Positions 24,234 through 31,921 of a stretch of 36,699 nucleotides of DNA are shown piece after piece; position 1 is the first letter of the stretch, and every line of letters starts with the position of its first letter. Source of the DNA: Pseudotabrizicola sp. GTDB lineage: Bacteria > Pseudomonadota > Alphaproteobacteria > Rhodobacterales > Rhodobacteraceae. The notes beneath the pieces are model-generated. The model saw nothing but the letters and a program-made list of their open reading frames with translations, did no database searches and had not been told where the DNA came from. Where the stretch lies: assembly GCF_030684215.1 (NCBI RefSeq), contig NZ_JAUXOV010000023.1, positions 1 through 36,699 on the forward strand, given 5' to 3'. Made by a program: the position numbers and the translations under genes.

Positions 24234-25688
24234 ATGAGCACTGTCATCAAGGGCGGCACTGTCGTCACCCACGACCTGACCTATAGCGCAGATGTGCTGG
24301 TCGAAGGTGGGATCATCACCGCCATCGGCCAGGACCTTTCGGGCGATACTGTGATCGACGCGGAAGGCGCTTATGTGATGCCCGGCGGGATTGATCCCCA
24401 TACCCATCTTGAAATGCCGTTCATGGGCACCTCCACCGCCGAGACATGGGAAAGCGGCACCTTTGCGGCCGCCTCTGGTGGCACCACGATGATCGTGGAT
24501 CACATCATTTCCAGCCCGACGGACCTGCTCGGCCCGCTTGGATTGTGGGAAGAACGCGCCGCGCGGCAGGCCAGCATCGACTACGGCTTTCACATGTCGA
24601 TCACCGGCTGGTCGAAAGAGGTTTGGGCGCAGATGGCGACATGCGTGGACAGGGGCGTGAACACGTTCAAGCACTTCATGGCCTACAAGGGCGCGTTGAT
24701 GGTGAACGATGACGAGATGTTCGCCAGCTTTACCCGCTGCCGCGAACTTGGCGCTATCCCCCTTGTCCATGCCGAAAATGGTGATCTGATTGCGGGCCTG
24801 CAGCAGAAACTGCTGGCCGAAGGTAACTGCGGCCCCGAAGCGCATGCCTATTCCCGCCCGGCAACAGTCGAGGGCGAGGCGACCAACCGCGCCATCATGA
24901 TTGCAGATGCCGTGGGGGTGCCGGTCTACATCGTGCACACCTCGTCTGAGGAGGCGCACGAGGCGATCCGCCGCTGGAAACAAGCAGGCACCCGCGTCTG
25001 GGGTGAGCCTTTGGTGCAGCACTTGCTGCTGGACGAAAACGAGTACAAGAACCTTGACTGGGATTATGCCGCCCAGCGGGTGATGAGCCCGCCCTTCCGC
25101 GACAAGCGCCACCAGGACAGTCTTTGGGCGGGCCTTGCAGCGGGGACGCTTTCGGTGGTGGCAACCGACCACTGCGCCTTTACGACCAAGCAAAAGCAAA
25201 TGGGCCGCGGCGATTTTACCAAGATCCCGAACGGCACCGGGGGACTGGAAGATCGCCTTAGCCTGCTGTGGACACATGGCGTGGCCACGGGTCGGATCAC
25301 GATGAACGAATTCGTCGCCGTCACCTCGACCAACATCGCGCAGATCCTGAACATCTACCCGAAAAAGGGCGCGATCGCCGTGGGGGCCGATGCCGACATC
25401 GTGGTGTTTGATCCCAAGGCCAGCAAGACCATTTCGGCGGCCACCCAGAAATCCGCTATCGATTACAACGTCTTCGAAGGCTTCAGCGTAACGGGTCTGC
25501 CCCGCTACACCCTGTCACGCGGTACTGTCCTGTGGGGGCCAAACGGTGGTCAGCCGCAGCCCGGCCACGGCCAGCATGTGATGCGCACCGCCAACCCACC
25601 CGTCAGCCGCGCCTATTCGCAATGGCGCGACCTGATTGCCCCACGCGCTGTTGCCCGCGACGAAAGCCTGATGCCCATCGGAGTCTAG
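24234..25688 (+). CDS. hydA: D-hydantoinase / dihydropyrimidinase
   Basis: A 484-residue cyclic amidohydrolase that opens 5-monosubstituted hydantoins or dihydrouracil to carbamoyl amino acids. The binuclear zinc site is complete: H56 and H58 in D-P-H-T-H-L, the carbamylated K152 in H-F-M-A-Y-K-G-A-L-M, H179 in L-V-H-A-E-N-G, H235 in I-V-H-T-S-S and D312 in A-T-D-H-C-A-F. The product-side loop N-G-T-G-G-L-E-D-R is the usual one. The start lies 3 bp after the carbamoylase stop, with GGAG overlapping that stop. Hydantoin and dihydropyrimidine specificity cannot be separated by eye, but the D-carbamoylase and the racemase argue for a D-hydantoinase role. Confidence 0.94.
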   Translation: MSTVIKGGTVVTHDLTYSADVLVEGGIITAIGQDLSGDTVIDAEGAYVMPGGIDPHTHLEMPFMGTSTAETWESGTFAAASGGTTMIVDHIISSPTDLLGPLGLWEERAARQASIDYGFHMSITGWSKEVWAQMATCVDRGVNTFKHFMAYKGALMVNDDEMFASFTRCRELGAIPLVHAENGDLIAGLQQKLLAEGNCGPEAHAYSRPATVEGEATNRAIMIADAVGVPVYIVHTSSEEAHEAIRRWKQAGTRVWGEPLVQHLLLDENEYKNLDWDYAAQRVMSPPFRDKRHQDSLWAGLAAGTLSVVATDHCAFTTKQKQMGRGDFTKIPNGTGGLEDRLSLLWTHGVATGRITMNEFVAVTSTNIAQILNIYPKKGAIAVGADADIVVFDPKASKTISAATQKSAIDYNVFEGFSVTGLPRYTLSRGTVLWGPNGGQPQPGHGQHVMRTANPPVSRAYSQWRDLIAPRAVARDESLMPIGV

Positions 25689-25700
25689 GAAGAACCTGCA

Positions 25701-26603
25701 ATGCCCAAAAAGATCATGTGTGCCTTTGGCACAGATATCGATTCAGTTGCCGCCTGGATCGGCAGCTATGGCGGCGGCGACAGCCCGTCAGACATCCAGC
25801 GCGGCATATTTGCAACCAAGGTCGGGATCCCCCGCCTTTTTCGGATGTTCAAGAAGTACGATCTGAAAACCAGCTTCTTCATCCCCGGCCATTCCCTGGA
25901 AACCTTCCCCAAGGAAATGGAGATGATCGTGGCCGACGGGCACGAGTTCGGCGCACATGGCTAACTGCACGAAAACCCCATCGCCATGACCCCCACGCAG
26001 TAAGAGGATGTGCTGGTCAAATCTATTGAGTTGATCAAGGACCTGACCGGAAAGGCGCCGCGCGGCTATGTGGCACCCTGGTGGGAGATGTCGAATTCCA
26101 CCGCTGCCCTTCTGCTGAAGCACGGCTTTGAATACGACCACTCCCAAGGCTACCGCGATTTCCAGCCCTTCTACGCCCGCATTGGCGACAGCTGGAACAC
26201 CATCGACTATTCCAAGACAGCTGCGGACTGGATGCACCCCCTGAAGCACGGGAAAGAAATCGACCTCGTCGATATCCCCGCCAGCTGGTATATCGATGAC
26301 CTGCCACCGATGATGTTCATGAAAAAGGCCCTCAACAGCCACGGCTTCGTCAACCCGCGCGATATCGAAGAAATGTGGCGCGATCAGTTCGACTGGGTCT
26401 ACCGCGAAATGGATTATGCCGTGTTTGCCTTCACCATCCACCCCGATATGGCGGGGCGTCCGCAGGTGCTGCTGATGCTGGAACGGCTGATCGAATACAT
26501 CAGCAAACATTCCGGCGTCGAATGGCTGCCGTTCGAGGACATTGCTCGGGATTTTCGTGCCCGCTATCCCTTTGCGGGCAAGGCGCGGCCCGAGGTCATC
26601 TGA
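25701..26603 (+). pseudogene. NodB-fold deacetylase / imidase-like gene with two in-frame TAA codons
   Basis: A 300-codon frame of the polysaccharide-deacetylase superfamily, in the branch holding PuuE-type allantoinases and cyclic imide hydrolases (about 290-310 residues), which suits a ureide cluster better than sugar deacetylation. Family features continue along one frame: F-G-T-D-I-D near residue 9, [23 protein letters not shown], and A-F-T-I-H-P-D near 245. The frame is cut by TAA at codon 88, between the two His of the metal motif H86-x3-H90, and by TAA at codon 101, where a Glu is usual (E-E-D-V-L). No frameshift is needed, so two base changes explain it. The start has GGAAGAA, 12 bp after the hydantoinase stop. 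The stop overlaps the next start by TGATG. It is either a recent pseudogene or the sequence has errors. Confidence 0.8.
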
Positions 26604-26877
26604 TGTGCAATGCCTGCGGTTATCCCGCCCGTGCCGGCCACTGGACAGTTGCCGGGCTGGACATGCCGCATGACCGCTTGCGCGCCCGGTTCCGCCGCGC
26701 GCAGGTGCTGGCGCGGGTGCTGCGCCCGATTGGCCTGACCGCACATGATGATAGGGTGACGGATGGGTTGATCCTGTCAACCCGGTCGGGGCCAGCGTGA
26801 TCGTGATCGACCCCGCGCAGCTTTGGCCAACGGTTGAGCGCCTTGCGGGCCGCGCATACGGCCCTTTGGCGACATGA
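26603..26877 (+). pseudogene. small MCxxCG protein, apparently frameshifted at a G run
   Basis: The frame starting at the TGATG overlap gives a 65-residue protein beginning M-C-N-A-C-G-Y-P-A-R-A-G-H-W, with a basic helix R-L-R-A-R-F-R-R-A-Q-V-L, and ending ...S-T-R-S-G-P-A. A second frame from 26797 (GTG overlapping that stop) gives 26 residues with V-I-V-I-D-P-A-Q-L-W-P-T-V-E-R-L and ends in an ATGA overlap with the GTPase start. Adding one G to the GGGG run at 26788-26791 joins both into one 91-residue protein. I believe homologues have this longer form, with a metal-binding-looking CxxC head and a V-D-L-x-x-L-W tail, though this is from memory. Its function is not known to me. Its constant place before a CobW-type GTPase suggests metal handling for the hydantoinase. 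Alternatively, the two pieces are separate coupled mini-genes. Confidence 0.6.
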
Positions 26878-27790
26878 CCGACAACGGCCTGCCGCTGACG
26901 GCGTTGGGCGGCTGGCTGGGAGCAGGCAAGACGACGTGGCTGCGTCATCAGTTGCATGCAGGGTTACAGGCGCATGTCATCGTGAACGAGGCAGCGGGGA
27001 TCGCCGTAGACGATGCCCTGCTGTCGCAAGCCCATGGATTGACCGTCTTGGCCGGCGGCTGCGCGTGTTGTGACGGGCGCGCGGAGTTGGTGGCGGCCCT
27101 GCGCCATCTGGCCGACCGGCACAGCACGGGCGAAGCTGTGCCCGAAATCATCCTTGAAACCAGAGGTCTGGCCGACCCTGCCGCAATTATCACAGCGATC
27201 ACAGACGATCCGCTTCTTGCACGCCATTTCCGCCTGACCGGCACCACCGTTCTGGTCGACGCGGCAAACGGGGCCGCCGAACTTTGCCCCGGGACACTGG
27301 TCATTCACCAGATCCGTGACGGGCGGCACTGATCCTGACCAAGACAGATGCAGCGCCGCCCGTCACGACAGCACGACTTGCGGCGACCCTCGCCGCGTTG
27401 AACCCGTTGGCGACGCTTTCTGCGGCGGTGGCGGGCGTTGTGGTGCCACTGCCAGCCTTGGTGGCAGACCCGTTGCCACTGGCGCAAGCAACGCGTGCGG
27501 CAACAGCGGTCATCCTGCCGACTCCAAAGGGTGCAGACTGGGCAAGCCTGTCCTTGTGGCTGTCTGCATTGCTACACGCGCATGGTGACAGGCTGATCCG
27601 GTTGAAGGTCGTAATCAGGACCCCTGCCGGACGTCTGTTGATCCAGACCGTACGTCGCACTGTCCAACCGCCCGAGATACTGACCGAAGGCACTGGCACG
27701 GATGACATTCTGGCCGTTATCTGCGAAACCCCTGATGCCGCCGCCCTTCAGGCTTCACTTGCGCGTTGCTTGATCCGAGCCCGCGCTTAG
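26874..27790 (+). pseudogene. CobW/COG0523-type GTPase, frameshifted
   Basis: A G3E-family metallochaperone GTPase in two pieces. The N-part (26874-27332) has Walker A G-G-W-L-G-A-G-K-T-T, the metal-binding G-G-C-A-C-C, and L-E-T-R-G-L-A-D-P. It stops at a TGA after I-R-D-G-R-H. The C-part continues in the -1 frame from about 27323 with A-L-I-L-T-K-T-D, the guanine-specificity motif, and the COG0523 C-terminal domain to 27790. One extra G at the GGG of 27321-27323 restores a single 305-residue protein, the normal family length. The ATG overlaps the preceding stop as ATGA. Without the shift, the N-part lacks the base-recognition motif and cannot be a working GTPase. In this place it would deliver zinc to the amidohydrolases. 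The lesion may be real, a sequencing slip, or less likely programmed. Confidence 0.8.
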
Positions 27791-28788
27791 TCGGCGATAC
27801 GCAGAACCAGCTTTCCCGCAGTCTGCCGACTTTCGAGTGCGGCAAACATCGCCTCTGCCTCCTCCAGCCCGTAGCTGCCGGCGATCGGCACCTCCAGCTT
27901 GCCCGCCATGATCGCACCCACAACGGCATCGACACCCTGCCGCCAGGCATCACTGCGATTGTCCAGATGGCCGATGTGAAGCCGGGTAAAGGTCAGCGAT
28001 TTCTGCACTAGCCGCTCCCACAGATTTGGCAGCGGCTTGCCCTCGGCCTCACCATAGCTGACGATATGGCCAAGGCGACGCACACAGTCAAACGACTGGT
28101 CAAGGATTGTGGCCCCCGTTGAATCAATGATCTTGTCGACACCGATGCCATCCGTCATCTCATTGCAAACGCTGACGAAATCTTCTGAAGTACGGTTCAC
28201 CACACGGTCGGCACCAAAGGCCAGCGCCCGTGCCTCTTTGCCCGGCGTACCAACCGTCCCGATCACCACAGCCCCCGCCATCTTTGCAAGCTGGGTCAGT
28301 TGCAGCCCAACCCCACCGCCAATCGCGTGGATCAGCAAAGAGTCGCCAGCCTTTGTCTTGCTGACCGTGTGCAACAGGTGCCAGGCCGTGAGGGACTGAA
28401 TGTAGAAGGCGGCCCCCGCGTCAAAGCTCATGGCATCCGGCAGGCGGATCAGCCGCTCTTGGGGCACAGCACAAAACGCGGCAAACCCACCCGCATTTTC
28501 GGAAAACCCCGCAACCCGATCACCCGGCGCAAAGCCAGTGACACCTTCGCCACAAACCTCCACCACACCCGAAAGTTCCAGTCCTGCAACCAGCGGATAG
28601 CCTTTGGGATGCGGATACACGCCCTTGCGCATCATCAGATCGGCGAAATTAAGTCCCGCGCGGTGGACACGGATCAGAACCTGCCCGGCCAAAGCCACGG
28701 GGCGCGGCACATCGCGCAAAAGCGTGTCTGAAGTCAGTGCGCCGGGCGAGTCAAAGACAATCGCTTGCATTTGGATCGTGTTCTCCAC
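27787..28788 (-). CDS. NADPH:quinone oxidoreductase-like MDR dehydrogenase
   Basis: A 333-residue zinc-independent medium-chain dehydrogenase/reductase of the quinone oxidoreductase/VAT-1 type. It has the GroES-like N-domain (G-L-N-F-A-D-L-M-M-R-K-G-V-Y-P, G-L-E-L-S-G-V-V, F-A-P-G-D-R-V-A-G-F) and a Rossmann fold with A-I-G-G-G-V-G-L-Q-L-T-Q-L-A and D-K-I-I-D-S-T-G-A. The structural-zinc Cys cluster of alcohol dehydrogenases is absent. It faces the broken GTPase gene with a 4-bp overlap of stop codons, so it is not part of that operon. Substrate unknown; general quinone or enone reduction is usual for the family. No link to ureide breakdown is evident. Confidence 0.88.
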   Translation of the reverse strand: MENTIQMQAIVFDSPGALTSDTLLRDVPRPVALAGQVLIRVHRAGLNFADLMMRKGVYPHPKGYPLVAGLELSGVVEVCGEGVTGFAPGDRVAGFSENAGGFAAFCAVPQERLIRLPDAMSFDAGAAFYIQSLTAWHLLHTVSKTKAGDSLLIHAIGGGVGLQLTQLAKMAGAVVIGTVGTPGKEARALAFGADRVVNRTSEDFVSVCNEMTDGIGVDKIIDSTGATILDQSFDCVRRLGHIVSYGEAEGKPLPNLWERLVQKSLTFTRLHIGHLDNRSDAWRQGVDAVVGAIMAGKLEVPIAGSYGLEEAEAMFAALESRQTAGKLVLRIAD

Positions 28789-29114
28789 GTCTTCATTGAT
28801 GCCGTCCGAAAGACCACCGCAATATCCGGCAGGCCTGTTACCCGGTTTTCAAAGATCAGCCTCAGAAAGAATTTCGACAGAGTCAAAGGGATGCACGCCT
28901 CAAACCAGCAAACTGGCAAAGCCCCTGAAATTTTAATGCGTAAATAGCAATCTGCGCGACCTGACTTGCCCAAACTTATGGCTGAATCAAACTTGCTGCA
29001 TGAAAACGGCACATGCTCCTTTGACAACCATGGAACCTGCAGGCTGTATGAATGGCTTGTGCTTGGTTCCGCCCGGACACGATATTCGGCCAATCTATAA
29101 GGATGATGACAGAC
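28789..29114. promoter_or_regulatory. divergent region with a candidate promoter for DUF3830
   Basis: On the plus strand TTGACA (29021-29026) matches the -35 consensus exactly. A -10 candidate is TGTATG at 29045-29050 with an 18-bp spacer, or TATGAA at 29047-29052. AAGGA at 29099-29103 could serve the downstream start. No gene is recognised in the rest of the stretch. Confidence 0.35.
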
Positions 29115-29522
29115 ATGCTGACGGTAACTGCCGCCGGATTCACTTTCGCTGCCCGGTTTGAAACTGACGCGGCCCCCAGAACCGTGGCCGCCTTCCGCGA
29201 ACGTATGCCCTTCGAGGGAAAGATCGTTCATGTTCGCTGGAGCGGTGAAGGCGTTTGGGTGCCGCTTGGTGATATGGATTTTGGCGTGGGATATGAAAAC
29301 CATACCAGCCATCCGGCCCCCGGCCATGTGCTGCTTTATCCGGGTGGGATCAGTGAAACCGAACTAATCATCGCCTACGGAGGCGTGGATTTTTCCTCAA
29401 AGATGGGCCAGCTTGCCGGAAATCATTTTATCACGCTCACAGGTGGTCTTGAAAACCTGCCGAAACTTGGCCGCCGTGTCTTGTGGGAAGGCGCTCAGCC
29501 AATCCGGTTCGACGCAGATTGA
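29115..29522 (+). CDS. DUF3830 family protein, cyclophilin-like
   Basis: A protein of about 135 residues with the pattern of the DUF3830 family, predicted to have a cyclophilin-like barrel: A-P-R-T-V-A-A-F-R-E-R-M-P-F, H-V-R-W-S-G-E-G-V-W-V-P and a tail with G-N-H-F-I-T-L-T-G. There is no export signal and no known catalytic motif. I chose the ATG at 29115 because AAGGA lies about 11 bases before it and M-L-T-V-T-A-A-G-F is a natural first strand; ATGs at 29103 and 29106 are in frame. Its molecular function has not been established as far as I know. Relatives tend to lie near amide or ureide catabolism genes, which would fit here, but this one stands alone on its strand. Confidence 0.75.
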   Translation: MLTVTAAGFTFAARFETDAAPRTVAAFRERMPFEGKIVHVRWSGEGVWVPLGDMDFGVGYENHTSHPAPGHVLLYPGGISETELIIAYGGVDFSSKMGQLAGNHFITLTGGLENLPKLGRRVLWEGAQPIRFDAD

Positions 29523-29787
29523 CCAGCGCGATGCATAGCAGAGCGAAGCTGCGGCGCTGACGGCAAGCACTGACAAATGGGCTGCTCGGCGGACAGCAGA
29601 TCCGGTTTGGGTTTCGGGGAGCCGTTGCGCATGATCCTGACCAGGCTTCGGTTTGGGCACGTTCAGATGCCGCCCTGAGCGTCAGGATAGACGCGGCCTG
29701 GCAGGATATCTGACCGACCTATGCAAGCTGATGGGTGGGATGGACTGACCGTTTCGGCGGGCCGGACGCGACCCCCGGCCTGTCTGC

Positions 29788-30942
29788 TTACAGAAACACC
29801 CGCTCGACCGTCCACCAGACGCCGATCCCGGCGATGAGGCATGAGGCGGGGATGGCAATGGCAGAGCGATACCAAGTTTGCCGCCCGAAAGGCATGGCGA
29901 ACAACACGAAAGCTGCGGCGATTACCGCAAGCTGGCCCAGTTCCACCCCGATGTTGAACCCGATCAGGGCGACCACAAAGCGCCCCTCTGGCAGGCCCAC
30001 GTCGCTGAGGACCGAGGCGAACCCGAGGCCGTGCAGCAGCCCGAAGCCAAAGACCACAGCGACCCGCGCCCAAGCGACCTTGCTGCCCCCGTCTTTGCCA
30101 CCAAAAATATTCTCGACCGCCACATAGACGATAGAGGCGGCGATCAGGGGTTCGACAATGGCGGCCGGGACACTGACGATCTTGAGGCTTGCCAGCGCCA
30201 AGGTCACAGTATGGGCCAGAGTGAAGGCGGTAACCTGCCACAAAAGCGGCCCGAATCGCAGCGCAAAAAAGAACAGCCCCAGGACGAACAGGATATGGTC
30301 CAACCCCATTGGAATGATGTGTTCGAAGCCTGAAACGACAAACCGCGTGAAAACCGGAAGCGCACCCTCGGTGGCGAACCCCTCACGCGGCAGGGCGGTG
30401 CTGAGGGTGCCGCCCGCAAGAATGGCGGTGTAGGCATCTGCACCCCCCCCCATCTGGCGCACCACGACAGACCCAAAACTTGCATCCCAGCCAACCTGCA
30501 CCGGCGTGCCATCGGCAGGCAGTGCCGCGGTGATCCGCAGTTCACTGTCACGCGGCAGGCTGATATCGCCCACCTCGGGCACGGTCACACCGGCGATCTG
30601 CGGGTCAAGCCGGATGCTGCCCGCAAGCAGGGTGATCCGCGCGGCAATGCCGGGCCATGCGGCACGCAAGGCGGCCTCAAGCTCGGCGGGATTCTCGGCG
30701 CGCAGGGCATCATAGCGGTCAGAAAGGGGGGAAAGGTCGGTATCTTCAAGCCCGGCAAGGTCCATCCCGGCGATCAGCGGCTCAATCGGTGCGCGCAGGA
30801 TGATCTCTATCATTTCTGCGCCGACAGTTACGTCGGTGATCGCGGGGCGCACCTCATGCGCAAAGGCGGGTATGGCCAACCCCATTGACAGCAAGACGCA
30901 GAGGGCCAGTTTACGAAGGGATGTGACAACGAGGAACGGCAT
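29788..30942 (-). CDS. HupE/UreJ-like membrane protein with large extracytoplasmic domain
   Basis: A 384-residue protein. A signal peptide (S-L-R-K-L-A-L-C-V-L-L-S-M-G-L-A-I, cleavage after A-F-A) is followed by a soluble domain of about 180 residues beginning H-E-V-R-P and then about five to six membrane segments from residue 210. The membrane part has the histidine motifs of HupE/UreJ-like metal transporters: I-P-M-G-L-D-H-I-L-F-V-L-G, F-T-L-A-H-T-V-T-L and G-L-L-H-G-L-G-F-A. It probably moves a divalent transition metal, but the cargo is unproven. The ATG is preceded by GGAAG seven bases upstream, and that site lies inside the first codons of the divergent gene. Only one base separates the two start codons. 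Confidence 0.82.
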   Translation of the reverse strand: MPFLVVTSLRKLALCVLLSMGLAIPAFAHEVRPAITDVTVGAEMIEIILRAPIEPLIAGMDLAGLEDTDLSPLSDRYDALRAENPAELEAALRAAWPGIAARITLLAGSIRLDPQIAGVTVPEVGDISLPRDSELRITAALPADGTPVQVGWDASFGSVVVRQMGGGADAYTAILAGGTLSTALPREGFATEGALPVFTRFVVSGFEHIIPMGLDHILFVLGLFFFALRFGPLLWQVTAFTLAHTVTLALASLKIVSVPAAIVEPLIAASIVYVAVENIFGGKDGGSKVAWARVAVVFGFGLLHGLGFASVLSDVGLPEGRFVVALIGFNIGVELGQLAVIAAAFVLFAMPFGRQTWYRSAIAIPASCLIAGIGVWWTVERVFL

Positions 30943-30943
30943 A

Positions 30944-31753
30944 ATGAGGCTTCCGGTATTTCTTGCTGCTCTGGCTGTTGTACTTAGCGCGGCAACTGCA
31001 AAGGCGCATGAATTCTGGCTGTCGCCCGAAGATTATACCGTTGCTCCCGAAGATGTGATGCAGGTTCGGTTGCGGATCGGGTCCGAGATGAAGGGGGTGG
31101 CCCTGTCCTATCTGCCGCAAGACAGTGCCCGGTTCGAGGTGATTCAGGGTGACACCATCCGCCCTGTCGAAGGGCGGATGGGCGATAATCCGGCGCTGGC
31201 GATGGATTCCCAACTGGATGGGCTGGCCATGGTTGTGCATGAGACCAAAGACACAGAGCTGACTTATGACGATTTCGCGGTGTTTCAGGATTTTGTCGCA
31301 CACAAGGATTTCCGCACTGCCCTTGCCGACCACACAGCGCGCGGCCTGCCTACAACAGGATTCAGTGAGACATATCGACGCCATGCCAAAAGCCTGATTG
31401 CGGTGGGGTCTGGCGCAGGGGCAGATCGGGCGGTGGGACTGAAGATCGAAATCGTGGCACTGGCAAACCCCTATACCGACGATCTGACCGCCGGGATGCC
31501 TTTGCTGGTGCTGTTGGATGGCGTGCCACGGGCAAACGCTCAGCTAGAACTGTTTCAGAAGTTGCCCGATGGCACGGTGACCATTTCTCTGCACCGCACC
31601 GATGCGGATGGCCACCTGACCGTCCCGGTGCAGCCGGGGATCGAGTATCTGGCCGACAGCGTTGATCTGCGGGCATTGCCCAATGACGATGTTGATGCCG
31701 GGCCGGTCTGGCATTCGGACTGGGCCTCACTGACTTTCCGCACCCCGGACTGA
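30944..31753 (+). CDS. DUF4198-type secreted protein, possible metal-binding partner
   Basis: A 269-residue exported protein. The signal peptide R-L-P-V-F-L-A-A-L-A-V-V-L-S-A ends at A-K-A, and the mature chain begins H-E-F-W-L-S-P-E-D, the hallmark start of DUF4198 proteins (often annotated as nickel-uptake-associated). A carboxypeptidase-regulatory-like beta domain follows, with T-A-G-M-P-L-L-V-L-L-D-G-V-P and T-D-A-D-G-H-L-T-V-P near 200-235. GAGGA lies 8 bases before the ATG, within the divergent gene's first codons. The N-terminal His of the mature protein resembles a copper or nickel ligand site. The pairing with a HupE-like transporter supports a metal-related role; this is inference. 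Confidence 0.8.
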   Translation: MRLPVFLAALAVVLSAATAKAHEFWLSPEDYTVAPEDVMQVRLRIGSEMKGVALSYLPQDSARFEVIQGDTIRPVEGRMGDNPALAMDSQLDGLAMVVHETKDTELTYDDFAVFQDFVAHKDFRTALADHTARGLPTTGFSETYRRHAKSLIAVGSGAGADRAVGLKIEIVALANPYTDDLTAGMPLLVLLDGVPRANAQLELFQKLPDGTVTISLHRTDADGHLTVPVQPGIEYLADSVDLRALPNDDVDAGPVWHSDWASLTFRTPD

Positions 31754-31921
31754 TATTTCACCCTGTGGCGGTTATGGATTATTCCAGCCCCAAAGACACG
31801 TGACCGACGTGGAGGGCAGACGCCGGTCCTGTGCATCAACAGAAACACATTCTCAACGAAATTTCACAACGCAGGCGGGGCCGATCTGCGACCAGCAGGT
31901 ACAACGGCTTCAAGCGTCAGT

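Noticed and set aside
23346-25277. 643-codon minus-strand frame
   Set aside because: Antisense to the D-carbamoylase and hydantoinase, whose catalytic residues are intact; the composition is that of a mirror frame.
25701-26603. Reassignment of TAA as a sense codon
   Set aside because: TAA ends several intact genes here (for example the permease at 6643 and the binding protein at 7552), so a general recoding is excluded.
25788-26957. 389-codon minus-strand frame across the broken deacetylase gene
   Set aside because: The plus strand has the conserved NodB-fold motifs; the minus frame has none, despite being longer than the broken pieces.
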